DNA of 40,182 nucleotides from contig NZ_CAJJWO010000048.1 in the NCBI RefSeq assembly GCF_905196875.1, forward strand, positions 1 to 40,182, in the 5' to 3' direction. Source of the DNA: an uncultured Parabacteroides sp. (GTDB lineage: Bacteria > Bacteroidota > Bacteroidia > Bacteroidales > Tannerellaceae). Positions within the stretch are counted from its first letter, which is position 1. Each line of letters begins with the position of its first letter. This document shows positions 1 through 8,856 of this stretch, in pieces. A program made the position numbers and the translations under genes. The notes under the pieces are model-generated. The model was not told the DNA's origin. It saw only the letters and a list, made by a program, of their open reading frames with translations, and made no database searches.

Positions 1-1655
1 AAGCCTTTTTTCTCCAACTCCCGCTTTACTCCTTTAAAGTTTAACGGTTCCAGAACGCCGGTGTATTTATCTATTTCTTTCAGGTTCGGAAAGACAGAAT
101 ACTGTCCGATCTCATGGGTTACAAGCGGGACGGTCATTCCTTCGACTGAAGCCACATAGTCCTTATCGAACGAAGGGGATTGAGAATCGAAGACTCCCTG
201 ACCACGAACCCACCCTTTCTTAGTCCATTGCGTAATAAAAAAGTCGTCATTCGGTTCAGGCCAGTCACCATGCCCCTTTTCAAAGGTGAAAGAGGTTGTC
301 GTATATAAACGGCGTGGGTCTTTGCTCTTGACATGATCCAGCAGACCGGACAGGAAATCAAAATCGGGTTGCAACTCATTTCCAAGACTGAAAAAACAGA
401 ATGAGGGATGATTACCATATTCTGCCAGGATACGGTCGGCCTCTTTGTAAAGGAATTGATAGGTTTCCTTATCCTGACCTAACGTAACCGACCAAAGCGG
501 CAATTCCACCTGCAGATAAAAACCTAAAGAGTCGGCTACCTGAAAGGCAGCTTCAGGCGGACACCAGGAGTGGAAACGCAAATGATTCAATCCCCATTCG
601 CGGGCAGTCAGAAAGACCTTCTTCCATCCTTCCGGTTCCATCGGCGGACGGCCGGTAAGCGGGAAGATACAGCATTCGAGCGTTCCACGCAGGAAAACTT
701 TATTTCCATTTAATAACAGATCAGATTGGTTATGACTGAATTCACGCATACCGAACTTTGTACTTCGCCCGGCCTTCACCGAACCGGCTTCCACATTTAG
801 ATCTAATTGATACAATGTCGGAGTGAATTCATTCCATACCTGCATCGAGTCACCCATCGGGCAAGTGATGTCCAACTGCGTTTCTCCCGATGGAAATTCC
901 ATATCACGCGTTACGGTTGTAATCGGAGTATTTTTCTGCTTTTGTACTACAGCCTGCAAAATGCCTCTTGTAGCCTGCCCACGATTAGTGACTGTTCCTT
1001 TCACATGTATTTGTTTACCGGGAACGTCCGGATACACTTGTAAATCTCCGATGGAAAGGGCTTCTTTTGCCGTAAGGGATATTTCACCGATGATACCGTT
1101 CCACATAATCTGTGTTTCGTTGGTATAGGCATGAGCCATATCGTTAACCGAGATATCATGTCGTTTCCGGTTATCGACGCAGACGGTCAACTTATGTTTC
1201 CCCGGTGTCAGGTATTCCGTCAGGTCGAAAACATGCGGGCTGATCAGACTTTCGTTATATCCGGATACAGGATTCCCGTCTACCCATACCCTTGTTTGCC
1301 AGATAACACGTTCCAGCTTTAGTTCGATGGATTTGTCTTTCCAGTCCGATGGAATCGTTATTTCACGGGAATACCAGGCGGGACCTACATAACTGTTTTT
1401 ACGGGTCAGATGAAGTATCTGCGGTTTACCGATAGAAGGCGGCAGGGTATTCGGAACACCGTATCCAGCTTCGTCTGTCGTTCCTGGTAGTTGGATCTTA
1501 TCGGCAAACGAACGGTCGAACCATTTCTCCGATACACCGACATCGGTACTATCCATCGCAAACTGCCATTCCCCGGCCAAAGATAGCACCGGTGATGTTT
1601 CCTTACAAGCAGAAAACATCATCAGAGAGATACATATTAATAGAAGTTGCTTCAT
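1..1655 (-). CDS. Glycoside hydrolase family 2 lipoprotein, C-terminus cut by window edge
   Basis: The reading frame is open from an ATG at 1655 to the window edge, giving about 551 residues of a usually longer protein. The N-terminus is a lipoprotein signal with lipobox FSAC and Cys17, so it is probably anchored in an envelope membrane. It then shows the GH2 order: a sugar-binding jelly roll (about 25-190), an Ig-like beta-sandwich (about 195-300) and the TIM barrel. The motif SLGNE has its Glu at residue 427, the expected acid/base, and HEIGQY has its Glu at 515, the expected nucleophile. Family members are beta-galactosidases, beta-glucuronidases, beta-mannosidases and similar enzymes; the substrate cannot be told from what is visible. 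It is the last visible gene of the minus-strand cluster, 31 bp after the DUF5107 gene. Confidence 0.9.
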   Translation of the reverse strand, partial: MKQLLLICISLMMFSACKETSPVLSLAGEWQFAMDSTDVGVSEKWFDRSFADKIQLPGTTDEAGYGVPNTLPPSIGKPQILHLTRKNSYVGPAWYSREITIPSDWKDKSIELKLERVIWQTRVWVDGNPVSGYNESLISPHVFDLTEYLTPGKHKLTVCVDNRKRHDISVNDMAHAYTNETQIMWNGIIGEISLTAKEALSIGDLQVYPDVPGKQIHVKGTVTNRGQATRGILQAVVQKQKNTPITTVTRDMEFPSGETQLDITCPMGDSMQVWNEFTPTLYQLDLNVEAGSVKAGRSTKFGMREFSHNQSDLLLNGNKVFLRGTLECCIFPLTGRPPMEPEGWKKVFLTAREWGLNHLRFHSWCPPEAAFQVADSLGFYLQVELPLWSVTLGQDKETYQFLYKEADRILAEYGNHPSFCFFSLGNELQPDFDFLSGLLDHVKSKDPRRLYTTTSFTFEKGHGDWPEPNDDFFITQWTKKGWVRGQGVFDSQSPSFDKDYVASVEGMTVPLVTHEIGQYSVFPNLKEIDKYTGVLEPLNFKGVKRELEKKG

Positions 1656-1686
1656 CGTGTTTAGTATATTATTAGTCCGATTGTTT

Positions 1687-4600
1687 CTAAATCATCGCCC
1701 GATGTATCTGTACCCCCTGATGGTTATTATCCATCCCGGCAGCGATCTCGAAATACTTAACAGCCTTTTCAGTGTTTCCTAATCCCAGGTGGCCTAATGC
1801 CATCAGGTAATTGCAGTGGATACGATTCTTCTTGTTCATGTCGTCTTCCCAAATTTGCAGATCAGGCAAGGACACGGCAAAATAATCCATTTTGAAAACA
1901 TCATACAAATGTTTCTCTCCGTAAGAGATCAGGTTATTGAAACGGCCACGCGCTTCTTCCTCGCGTCCCAACTTACGTAAGGCAAGTCCCTGATAGAATA
2001 TCTTATCAGGCTTTTGATCATTGTAATACATGGCAGCAGCGGGCTGACTGTTTCCAACGCTGGCTTCCAGGAAGAGAGCTTCAGCCTCTCCTTCCCTGCC
2101 AAGAGCTTTCAGGGCACAGGCTTTATAATAATTGAAATCGTTCTCCTGAGCTCCGTACAGTTTCCCTTCTCCAAAGTTATGCGGATAAACGAAACATTCT
2201 TCAATCAGGGCTAATGCTTCCATATACTTACTTTCAGCAAGATATTTTTTGACCAGTTCGACACGTGCCAGCTGATATTGTGCCGGGACCTTGCCTTCTC
2301 CCCCTTCCCACGGATGGAACTGGCGGGCATCGATCATACGGATAGCCTCTTCGTACCGGCCCAATTGATTCAAAAGTGTGACATATTCCAGATACAAATC
2401 ATCACGCTGGAATGCAACTTCTTTATGTTCATCAAGGACAGCCAGTCGATCGGTATGCGACCGGTTCAGACGTTTGTACAGTTGATCGAGTTCCATCAGG
2501 ATGCGGGCGTCTGTCGGATCGAGGGCAAAGGCCTTCTCCAATAGAATGACTGCTTCGTCCTGTTTATTCAGTTTATTGAAATAAGCCAGTGAAAGATTAC
2601 GCAACACCGTCGGGAATGTTTCATCCTGTTTCTTCGAAGCTTCCCAACAAGCAATCGCTTCCGGGTACTGACGTTTGTCGTACCATAAATTACCCAGGTA
2701 ATATAATGCTTTCGGAGTCTCTGCCGCAAAATCGATTACTGCCTGAAGAGCCGGAATAGCTTCCAAGGTATTCGGGAAACAACAATCAGGTATTTGTTTC
2801 TCTGCCTCACGGATAGCCGCTAAAGCCTCTTCTTTCCGATTCAGACGGATCAGGAACCAGCTTTTATAATAATGCAACATCGTCTGGTCGGCAACATGTA
2901 GCCTGATAGCCGTATCAGCCACTTTCAGGGCTTCTTCCCAGCAACCAGCCGACGCATAATCGAGTGCCAGTTCGCCATAGTTATGCCCTTCCGGACGCAT
3001 CAAAGCAACCAATGTTTTCAGATCGGATTCCTTTCCGGTTATCAGATACTTCTCAAAACCACAACCAAAGTTGAAACGGTCGATACGCAACGATTCTTCG
3101 ATCAGGGCTATCGCTTCATCGTTTCGTCCCAGGTGACGAAGGATAACAGTTTTCAAATGACGTCCCCGGAGGTTATGCCAGTTACGGAGCAGGGATTTAT
3201 CTATTTCATAGAGTGCCTCCTCCCAGTCTTCCCGGGCAGTCGACAATTGGGCGAGGGAATAATAACCGGCATCCTGCCAGGCTGCATTCCAGCAAGCTTT
3301 ATAAAAAGAGTCATACGCTTCTTCATTCTTTCCCTGATACTTTAAGGAGAGTCCCAGATTGTACAACGGCTCACCGTCATACGGATTCGGATTCCGCTCT
3401 GTCAATGTCTTCACTGCCTCACGCAGATAAAGTTCTGCCTGGGCAAACTGTCCTTTGCGGATCAGCCACAGACCCATTGCGTTATTATTGCGCACATCGG
3501 TCGGGTCACGGCGAATAGCTTCCTGATAATAATCGGTAGCCGAATAAGTGGCGTGGCGGTATTGTTCGAGATGCAGGCCTGTCAGATACAGTTGCTCGGT
3601 AGTCTGTATATCTTTCGGATCGAGAGCTGCTTTTGCCGGTTCGGGAACTTCTTTGATAACATCCGGTTCAGGTTCCCATGTCAATACCTGTTTGCCTTTT
3701 GCATTACAGATACAAACCTTCACATCGCACAGGCTATCGACAGGGACAAACTCTTCCAGTAGATTTTCCGGTGTTATGTCGCGGGTAATATCGAGACAGG
3801 TCTCCCCTGCTTTTTCGATGGTAATATGCAAATCCTTTTGTATCGAAGTGGCAAATATCTTTAATAAAGCACCCTTTCCATCGGGTTCTATATTCATCAG
3901 AAGGTCAGAAGAGGCATTCTTCACTACACCCAGTTCGCGATAAGGCATAAAGTATTGGGTAAAGGTCTTCTCTTCGTAAGGTTGCAACCAGGTGAAGTCG
4001 GGCTGGTTGTCGGTATAGACGCCGGTCATCAGTTCGATATACGGACCGTCCGCATCTGTCAGGTTACGATCCCAGGCTTGTCCAAAGTCGCCATTACCCC
4101 AGGTCCATTGCTTTTTACCCGGTGAGATATGGTGGTTCGCTACGTGAAGAACACCGGCACGGGTATCATTTTCATAGCCTCCCACAAAGTTATATTTGGA
4201 ACGGATCGCCATATAAGAAGTTGGAACCGGTATATTCTTATAACGGGAAATATCCACTCCCGCCGAATAATCCATCTTATAGTAAGTACCGGTAGCGATC
4301 GGATAACGGGACACATCGCGTTTTCCATGATCGAACACGGCATTTACATCAGCGGGGAATACCGATTGATAAGCATCATTCACAGCCACCGCCGGATTTG
4401 CCCACCAAAGGAATGTCTGGGGTACCGGGGTCGGATTATAGAGTTTACCCTGTATCTCCAGCACGGCACGCCCCGGACGCAACGTAAAACCTGCCATCCC
4501 TTTCTGATGGAACATCCGTTCGCGTTCGCTCACCCAGACAATGGCACTGCCGTCGGCACACCGTTCGATCGTATAGTCGATCGGCAGGAATGTACTCGGG

Positions 4601-4974
4601 CGATGGTGTTGCGGCCAGTTGAATTCGATACCACCCGAAATCCACGGCCCGGTCAACCCCACTAAAGCCGGCTTGATAACATGATTATAGTAGATGAAAT
4701 GGCGGTTTTTGATCTTATCGTACGCCATCTGCACACGTCCGCCCAATTCGGGAAGGATCATTACTTTTATATATTCGTTTTCGAGCCACACAGCATGGTA
4801 ACTCTTATCCTCGCAGGTATCTTCTATCTTTTCTACGACCGGATAAGGGTAAACCACCCCACTGCTTCCCTGGTAAACACGCTTCTCCAGGAACATCGGA
4901 TTCTTTTCAGCTTTGCCAATACCATAGGTAGGAAGAAGGATGTCTTCTTCCCAAACTTTCACATTCTCAGTCAT
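1687..4974 (-). CDS. DUF5107 domain and tetratricopeptide-repeat protein
   Basis: This 1095-residue protein has no signal peptide or membrane segment, so it is predicted to be cytoplasmic. Residues about 1-400 form a DUF5107-like region rich in Trp, Gly and beta-strands, with segments such as GGIEFNWPQHH and LPELGGRV that recall galactose-mutarotase-like sugar-binding sandwiches. The rest, from about 450 to the end, is a long run of TPR-type helical pairs with recurring A/Y/EEA patterns. Function is not established; binding or conversion of a sugar by the N-terminal half is inferred from fold resemblance and context. It lies 10 bp after the MFS sugar porter and 31 bp before the GH2 gene, so the three are probably co-transcribed. 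Leaderless cytoplasmic location suggests it acts after import. Confidence 0.85.
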   Translation of the reverse strand: MTENVKVWEEDILLPTYGIGKAEKNPMFLEKRVYQGSSGVVYPYPVVEKIEDTCEDKSYHAVWLENEYIKVMILPELGGRVQMAYDKIKNRHFIYYNHVIKPALVGLTGPWISGGIEFNWPQHHRPSTFLPIDYTIERCADGSAIVWVSERERMFHQKGMAGFTLRPGRAVLEIQGKLYNPTPVPQTFLWWANPAVAVNDAYQSVFPADVNAVFDHGKRDVSRYPIATGTYYKMDYSAGVDISRYKNIPVPTSYMAIRSKYNFVGGYENDTRAGVLHVANHHISPGKKQWTWGNGDFGQAWDRNLTDADGPYIELMTGVYTDNQPDFTWLQPYEEKTFTQYFMPYRELGVVKNASSDLLMNIEPDGKGALLKIFATSIQKDLHITIEKAGETCLDITRDITPENLLEEFVPVDSLCDVKVCICNAKGKQVLTWEPEPDVIKEVPEPAKAALDPKDIQTTEQLYLTGLHLEQYRHATYSATDYYQEAIRRDPTDVRNNNAMGLWLIRKGQFAQAELYLREAVKTLTERNPNPYDGEPLYNLGLSLKYQGKNEEAYDSFYKACWNAAWQDAGYYSLAQLSTAREDWEEALYEIDKSLLRNWHNLRGRHLKTVILRHLGRNDEAIALIEESLRIDRFNFGCGFEKYLITGKESDLKTLVALMRPEGHNYGELALDYASAGCWEEALKVADTAIRLHVADQTMLHYYKSWFLIRLNRKEEALAAIREAEKQIPDCCFPNTLEAIPALQAVIDFAAETPKALYYLGNLWYDKRQYPEAIACWEASKKQDETFPTVLRNLSLAYFNKLNKQDEAVILLEKAFALDPTDARILMELDQLYKRLNRSHTDRLAVLDEHKEVAFQRDDLYLEYVTLLNQLGRYEEAIRMIDARQFHPWEGGEGKVPAQYQLARVELVKKYLAESKYMEALALIEECFVYPHNFGEGKLYGAQENDFNYYKACALKALGREGEAEALFLEASVGNSQPAAAMYYNDQKPDKIFYQGLALRKLGREEEARGRFNNLISYGEKHLYDVFKMDYFAVSLPDLQIWEDDMNKKNRIHCNYLMALGHLGLGNTEKAVKYFEIAAGMDNNHQGVQIHRAMI

Positions 4975-4984
4975 TTCAGTATAT

Positions 4985-6358
4985 TTATTTCGTTAATTCT
5001 TTTTCCAGTTCTTCGAGTGTCTTACCTTTCGTTTCAGGAAGCTTGGCACGGATAAACAAGAATCCGCCCAGACAGATGAGACCATACAGCCAGAAGGTAC
5101 CCGAAGCCCCTACCGCCTCATTCAACAACGGGAAGGTATATGTCAGCAGGAAGCAGGCCACCCAAAGGAAGAAAGTGGAGATTGCCATCGCCATTCCGCG
5201 TATCCTAACCGGAAATATCTCGGAAAGAACCACCCAGACTACCGGCGCCAGCGACATGGCATAGCAGGCGATTACCATCACGACGAGCAGCAACATCGGC
5301 CAACCGCTGATCCCGAGGAAGTAACAGGTTCCCAGAATGGCATAGATAACAGCTAATCCAGCCGAGCCGACAAACATCAGTGTCCGTCTGCCCCATTTAT
5401 CGACAGTATAAATTGCGACAAAAGTAAAGATCACATTCGTTACCCCGGTCACCACAATATTCATCAGGACATCGGATACGGCATAACCGGCCTCCGAAAA
5501 TATCTCGTGCGCATAATTAAAGATCACGTTGATACCACACCACTGCTGGAAGATGGCCAACACAATTCCGATGATCAGCACATTCCGTACTCCCGGTTGA
5601 AGCAAGGCGCTCCAGTTTGCCTTTTCCGCCTTTTCATCGGTCAGCTGTGCCAGTTCTGTCAATGTCTGATCGGCATATTGCTCACCACCGATACGTATTA
5701 ATATATTCCGGGCCTGCGTTGTCTTTCGAACTGTTGCCAGCCAGCGGGGACTCTCCGGAATAATAAAAGAAAGAACGAAGAATAATCCTGCCGGAACCAG
5801 TTCTGCCCAGAACATCCACCGCCAGGCCCATTCCACACTTTCGGCACTCAGCACTTCACTACCCTTCGTAAAATACTCCCCGATCTGCCAGTTAGCCAAC
5901 TGAGCCATCAGGATACCCAACACGATAGTTAACTGATTGAGTGAAACGAACTTTCCGCGAACCGATGCCGGAGCCACCTCCGCTATATATACAGGTGAAA
6001 TATTCGATGCGATTCCGATACCGAAACCACCGACTATGCGATAGAGAATAAACCAGGTAAAGTTGTTGACCGCCCCTGTTCCATAGGCAGATAATACAAA
6101 AAGAAAAGAAGCGATGATCAGCATCTTTTTTCGTCCATACTTGTCACTCCATTCTCCGGACAGTAATGCCCCCGCCAGACAGCCTATCAGAGCACTGCTC
6201 ATCGCCCATCCGCGAAGAGCGGCAGAGCCTTCGAGCCCAAAGAACGGTTCATAGAAAATCTTTGCACCGCCGATCACCACCCAGTCGTAACCGAATAGCA
6301 ATCCTCCCATAGCTGAGACAAGGCAGATAAGTAATAAGTAAGCAGTCGTTCGCTTCAT
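4985..6358 (-). CDS. MFS sugar porter (sugar:proton symporter type)
   Basis: This 457-residue inner-membrane transporter has about twelve hydrophobic segments and the signatures of the sugar porter family: GYDWVVIGGA in TM1, SDKYGRKK after TM2 (residues 71-78), PESPRWL after TM6, QQWCGIN in TM7, DKWGRR in the second half, and PETKGKTLEELE near the C-terminus. Relatives carry xylose, arabinose, galactose or glucose with protons; the sugar here cannot be read from sequence. I chose the ATG at 6358 (MKRTTAYL) because the 39 codons upstream in frame do not resemble a transporter N-terminus. It probably imports the monosaccharide released by periplasmic enzymes of this cluster and is followed within 10 bp by the DUF5107 gene. 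Confidence 0.93.
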   Translation of the reverse strand: MKRTTAYLLLICLVSAMGGLLFGYDWVVIGGAKIFYEPFFGLEGSAALRGWAMSSALIGCLAGALLSGEWSDKYGRKKMLIIASFLFVLSAYGTGAVNNFTWFILYRIVGGFGIGIASNISPVYIAEVAPASVRGKFVSLNQLTIVLGILMAQLANWQIGEYFTKGSEVLSAESVEWAWRWMFWAELVPAGLFFVLSFIIPESPRWLATVRKTTQARNILIRIGGEQYADQTLTELAQLTDEKAEKANWSALLQPGVRNVLIIGIVLAIFQQWCGINVIFNYAHEIFSEAGYAVSDVLMNIVVTGVTNVIFTFVAIYTVDKWGRRTLMFVGSAGLAVIYAILGTCYFLGISGWPMLLLVVMVIACYAMSLAPVVWVVLSEIFPVRIRGMAMAISTFFLWVACFLLTYTFPLLNEAVGASGTFWLYGLICLGGFLFIRAKLPETKGKTLEELEKELTK

Positions 6359-6499
6359 GGTAATAGAATTAAATTTATGGTACAAAGAAATCGGTTTTCC
6401 GCTAATAGGGAAATAGATAAAACCGGCTTGGAAATGGACAATCTTTCGATTCTCCTTTCCAGGCCGGTACACCAATGAAAATAGTTGCTTTTCCGGGAG

Positions 6500-6859
6500 T
6501 TACTCCAACTTCTTCAGACTCACGCCTACCGGTGATCCGTCCACCTTCACGTCAGCCACTAATTTTCCGTCTTTCTGATTAAATGCGATTTCCACATCGC
6601 TGCCTTCAACACTCAAACTACATTTATAAGTATCTCCCACTTTATCGATCCGATCGACAATAATCTTATCATAATTAATACTGAATGTTACATTCAATTT
6701 ACCGTCTTTTGTTTTAAACTCGATATTCCCTTTATCGTACCCGTAAGGAACATCGGTCGCACTATACTCCCATTTACCGGATAATCCGTCTGTCTTGTCC
6801 TGTGCGGATACTGTTAACGAAAAAAGCATACAAAATAAAATACTTACAATCTGTTTCAT
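6500..6859 (-). CDS. Small exported protein of unknown function
   Basis: This 119-residue protein starts with a clear Sec signal peptide ending near VSAQ (about residue 20). The mature part of about 99 residues is rich in Lys, Asp and Val and alternates like a small beta-barrel or sandwich (GKWEYSATD, GNIEFKTKDGK, GKLVADVKVDGS). I do not recognise a named family. Similar small secreted beta proteins occur near sugar-use genes in Bacteroidales, but no activity is assigned. It has its own good Bacteroidetes -7 box upstream (6908-6915, minus strand). The 141-bp gap to the MFS start downstream suggests it is partly independent of the transporter operon. Confidence 0.75.
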   Translation of the reverse strand: MKQIVSILFCMLFSLTVSAQDKTDGLSGKWEYSATDVPYGYDKGNIEFKTKDGKLNVTFSINYDKIIVDRIDKVGDTYKCSLSVEGSDVEIAFNQKDGKLVADVKVDGSPVGVSLKKLE

Positions 6860-6890
6860 GATAATTTACTTTTTAATGATTACTTGTATC

Positions 6891-6902
6891 GTTGAATTCA
6901 AC
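6891..6902. promoter_or_regulatory. Perfect 12-bp palindrome in the leader of the small exported protein gene
   Basis: GTTGAATTCAAC is perfectly self-complementary and starts about 5 bp downstream of the minus-strand -7 box, so it covers the expected transcription start. A dimeric regulator bound there would block initiation. The binding protein is unknown; chance occurrence is possible. Confidence 0.35.
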
Positions 6903-6907
6903 AGTAG

Positions 6908-6915
6908 CAAAGATA
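6908..6915 (-). promoter_or_regulatory. Bacteroidetes -7 box for the small exported protein gene
   Basis: On the minus strand the sequence is TATCTTTG followed by C, an exact match to TAnnTTTG, the -7 consensus of the Bacteroidetes housekeeping sigma factor. TTGTTG lies 14-17 bp upstream, closer than the usual 19-20 bp. The predicted start gives a leader of about 40 nt before the ATG at 6859. Confidence 0.55.
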
Positions 6916-6993
6916 GAGGCATTTTCCTGCAACAATTCCGTTTCCGGGGTATATTTCCCTATTCCGGGACGAATGGGTAAGGGGGTAAACGGG

Positions 6994-7842
6994 TTATATC
7001 TCGAGTGCTTCTTTCATCAATCCGACATATCCCCGCGATACCGGGACAGTCCGGGTCACACCGCTGATCTCTATCTCATAGGTACGTCCCGCTTTCCGCA
7101 AACAATGAATCGCTTCCCTGTTCACCAGATAGGAACGGTGACAACGAAGACTGCCAAAAGGAACCAGAATCTCTTCCACATTCTTCAGGGAATTCCGGAT
7201 AAGTTCTTTAGTGACCCGTTGTTCCTTTCTGAAATAAACCAGCACATAATTATCGGCAGATTCAATAAACAAAAGATCTTCCGGTTTAAGAGAGAGACGC
7301 AATTGCCCGTTTTCATCGGTAATATTGATCCGTTCCGCGCGGATTGGCTGTACTTTGAAAGACTCTGCCCTTTGTAAAGACACCTTCCGCTCCCGCCTGA
7401 GTTTCAACAAAGCGAACAGGTTCAACCCGAACAGATAATATAGCAGCAGAATAGGTATCACCATCCGGGCTGTCTGGAAAAAGTTCGTCATCCAGGGATT
7501 ATCCGGACTTTTATATAAAATACCTAAAGAGACGATCAGAAAGAGTGCATCCAAAAGATACCCCAAACCAAGATGATACATCTTCATGGGATGTCTCCTC
7601 CAAAGAAAAGTCTGTAATAGCTGAGATGCTAAAATAGCCAACCCGACAACCACCAACAATCCCGCCAGGGCAAACGAGTGGAAAGGAGAAAGATATCCGA
7701 TCCAGGAAATAATGTTAAACGGAGAAAACAGATAAAGAAAGAAGACGCAGAACACCTCCATCCCTCCGATAAAAAACATACGGGTCTGAAAGGATTCCAA
7801 CAAATCGAATGGCCTATTCAAAAATTGTATAACCGGTTTCAT
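6994..7842 (-). CDS. Membrane-anchored LytTR-domain transcription regulator
   Basis: This 282-residue protein has about four hydrophobic segments in residues 20-150 and a C-terminal LytTR DNA-binding domain (about 180-280). Recognisable LytTR pieces are LLFIESADNYVLVYF and FGSLRCHRSYLVNREAI. There is no receiver domain and no phospho-acceptor Asp, so it is not a classical response regulator; the membrane part may sense a signal directly or interact with another protein. A good Shine-Dalgarno, AGAGGAAG, precedes the ATG at 7842. It is divergent from the AraC regulator across 101 bp, so both could act on the same intergenic region. Targets are unknown; the neighbouring sugar genes are the obvious candidates. 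Confidence 0.88.
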   Translation of the reverse strand: MKPVIQFLNRPFDLLESFQTRMFFIGGMEVFCVFFLYLFSPFNIISWIGYLSPFHSFALAGLLVVVGLAILASQLLQTFLWRRHPMKMYHLGLGYLLDALFLIVSLGILYKSPDNPWMTNFFQTARMVIPILLLYYLFGLNLFALLKLRRERKVSLQRAESFKVQPIRAERINITDENGQLRLSLKPEDLLFIESADNYVLVYFRKEQRVTKELIRNSLKNVEEILVPFGSLRCHRSYLVNREAIHCLRKAGRTYEIEISGVTRTVPVSRGYVGLMKEALEI

Positions 7843-7913
7843 TCTTCCTCTTTATATTATTCGGGGATAAAGATAAAGAATAAATGGATTATACATTGAT
7901 CGAATAAATAATA

Positions 7914-7921
7914 TATCTTTG
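7914..7921 (+). promoter_or_regulatory. -7 box of the araC-family gene
   Basis: TATCTTTG followed by C matches TAnnTTTG exactly and lies 22 bp upstream of the ATG at 7944. A TTG at 7896-7898 may serve as the -33 element, but the 15-bp spacing is short. The 101-bp divergent region also has a weaker minus-strand match, TATCTTTA, for the LytTR gene. Confidence 0.5.
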
Positions 7922-7943
7922 CAGGCATCTATAATCCAGTACC

Positions 7944-8831
7944 ATGATCAAACTAAAAGACGGCTTCAGCGGCGAACGGGCACTCGTGTTACCTCAATCC
8001 ATTGTACAGGAAATGGAAAAAGATGCGCTTTCATCGATCCTGCACATCACGGACATCGGTTATTACCCGAAGGCTCTTCATCATTTCCGCGAACGGACGG
8101 AACCGGTCAGCCAGTTTGTCTTTATCTATTGTATAGAGGGAGCCGGATGGTTCCGCATAGGCGAACAGGAGTACACCGTGACCGCCAACCAGTATTTTAT
8201 CCTGCCGGCCGGAATCCCTCATGCCTACGGTTCGGACGACAACAATCCCTGGACGATTTATTGGATACATTTTAAAGGGAAGCTGGCCTCCTCTTTTGCC
8301 GGACAAGCCTCTCGCCCGATCGATATAAAACCCAGTGTGCAGTCACGAATCAGTAACCGTAACGACCTTTTCGAGGAAATATTCCGTACACTGGAGATGG
8401 GATACAGCCATGAAAACCTGCTGTATGCCTGCTCCGCATTTCACTATTACCTGGGATCTCTGCGCTATCTCCAACAATACCGGGAAGCAGCTCGCAAAGA
8501 ATCCGATACAAATGATATCGTAACCGCGGCTATCCATTATATGAAAGAGAATCTGGAAAAGAAACTGACATTAGCAGATCTGGCCACCCATATAGGTTAC
8601 TCACCGTCCCATTTCTCCGTCCTGTTCAGTAAACGTACCGGATATGCTCCGCTGACATACTTCAATCACCTGAAGATACAGCAAGCCTGCCAACTGCTCG
8701 ACTTCACAGACATGAAAGTCAATCAGATATGCTTCAAGATAGGGATAGAAGACACCTATTATTTCTCCCGGTTGTTCAGTAAGGTGATGGGGATGTCGCC
8801 CAGGGAGTATAAGAAGCAGAAGAAGGGGTAA
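7944..8831 (+). CDS. AraC-family transcriptional regulator
   Basis: This 295-residue protein has an N-terminal cupin-like sensing domain of the AraC type (about 15-165), with the family features GAGWFRIGEQEY and FILPAGIPHAYG. The C-terminal part (about 190-292) holds the two helix-turn-helix motifs: LADLATHIGYSPSHFSVLFSK and VNQICFKIGIEDTYYFSRLFSK, ending with SPREYKK. Regulators of this shape usually bind a sugar and activate nearby uptake or hydrolase genes. It is divergent from the LytTR gene and convergent with PUL1, so it may control the adjacent GH2/DUF5107/MFS genes. Its stop codon lies at the start of a strong shared hairpin. Confidence 0.93.
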   Translation: MIKLKDGFSGERALVLPQSIVQEMEKDALSSILHITDIGYYPKALHHFRERTEPVSQFVFIYCIEGAGWFRIGEQEYTVTANQYFILPAGIPHAYGSDDNNPWTIYWIHFKGKLASSFAGQASRPIDIKPSVQSRISNRNDLFEEIFRTLEMGYSHENLLYACSAFHYYLGSLRYLQQYREAARKESDTNDIVTAAIHYMKENLEKKLTLADLATHIGYSPSHFSVLFSKRTGYAPLTYFNHLKIQQACQLLDFTDMKVNQICFKIGIEDTYYFSRLFSKVMGMSPREYKKQKKG

Positions 8832-8856
8832 AATACCTATTTAACAATAGGTATTT
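8831..8856. terminator. Bidirectional hairpin between convergent araC and FAD oxidoreductase genes
   Basis: AAATACCTATT and AATAGGTATTT form a perfect 11-bp stem around a 4-nt loop (TAAC). The stem starts at the last base of the araC stop codon and includes the stop and last codons of the convergent FAD oxidoreductase gene. The A/T ends of the stem supply short T-runs on both strands, so it can act as a terminator or 3' stabiliser for both genes. Confidence 0.7.

Noticed and set aside
4129..4665. A 178-codon open frame antisense to the DUF5107 gene
   Set aside because: Same reasoning: composition of a shadow frame and no independent promoter.
6359..6475. A 39-residue N-terminal extension of the MFS porter
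   Set aside because: The porter family begins with a short N-terminus before TM1, and the extension has no transporter-like features; the ATG at 6358 fits.
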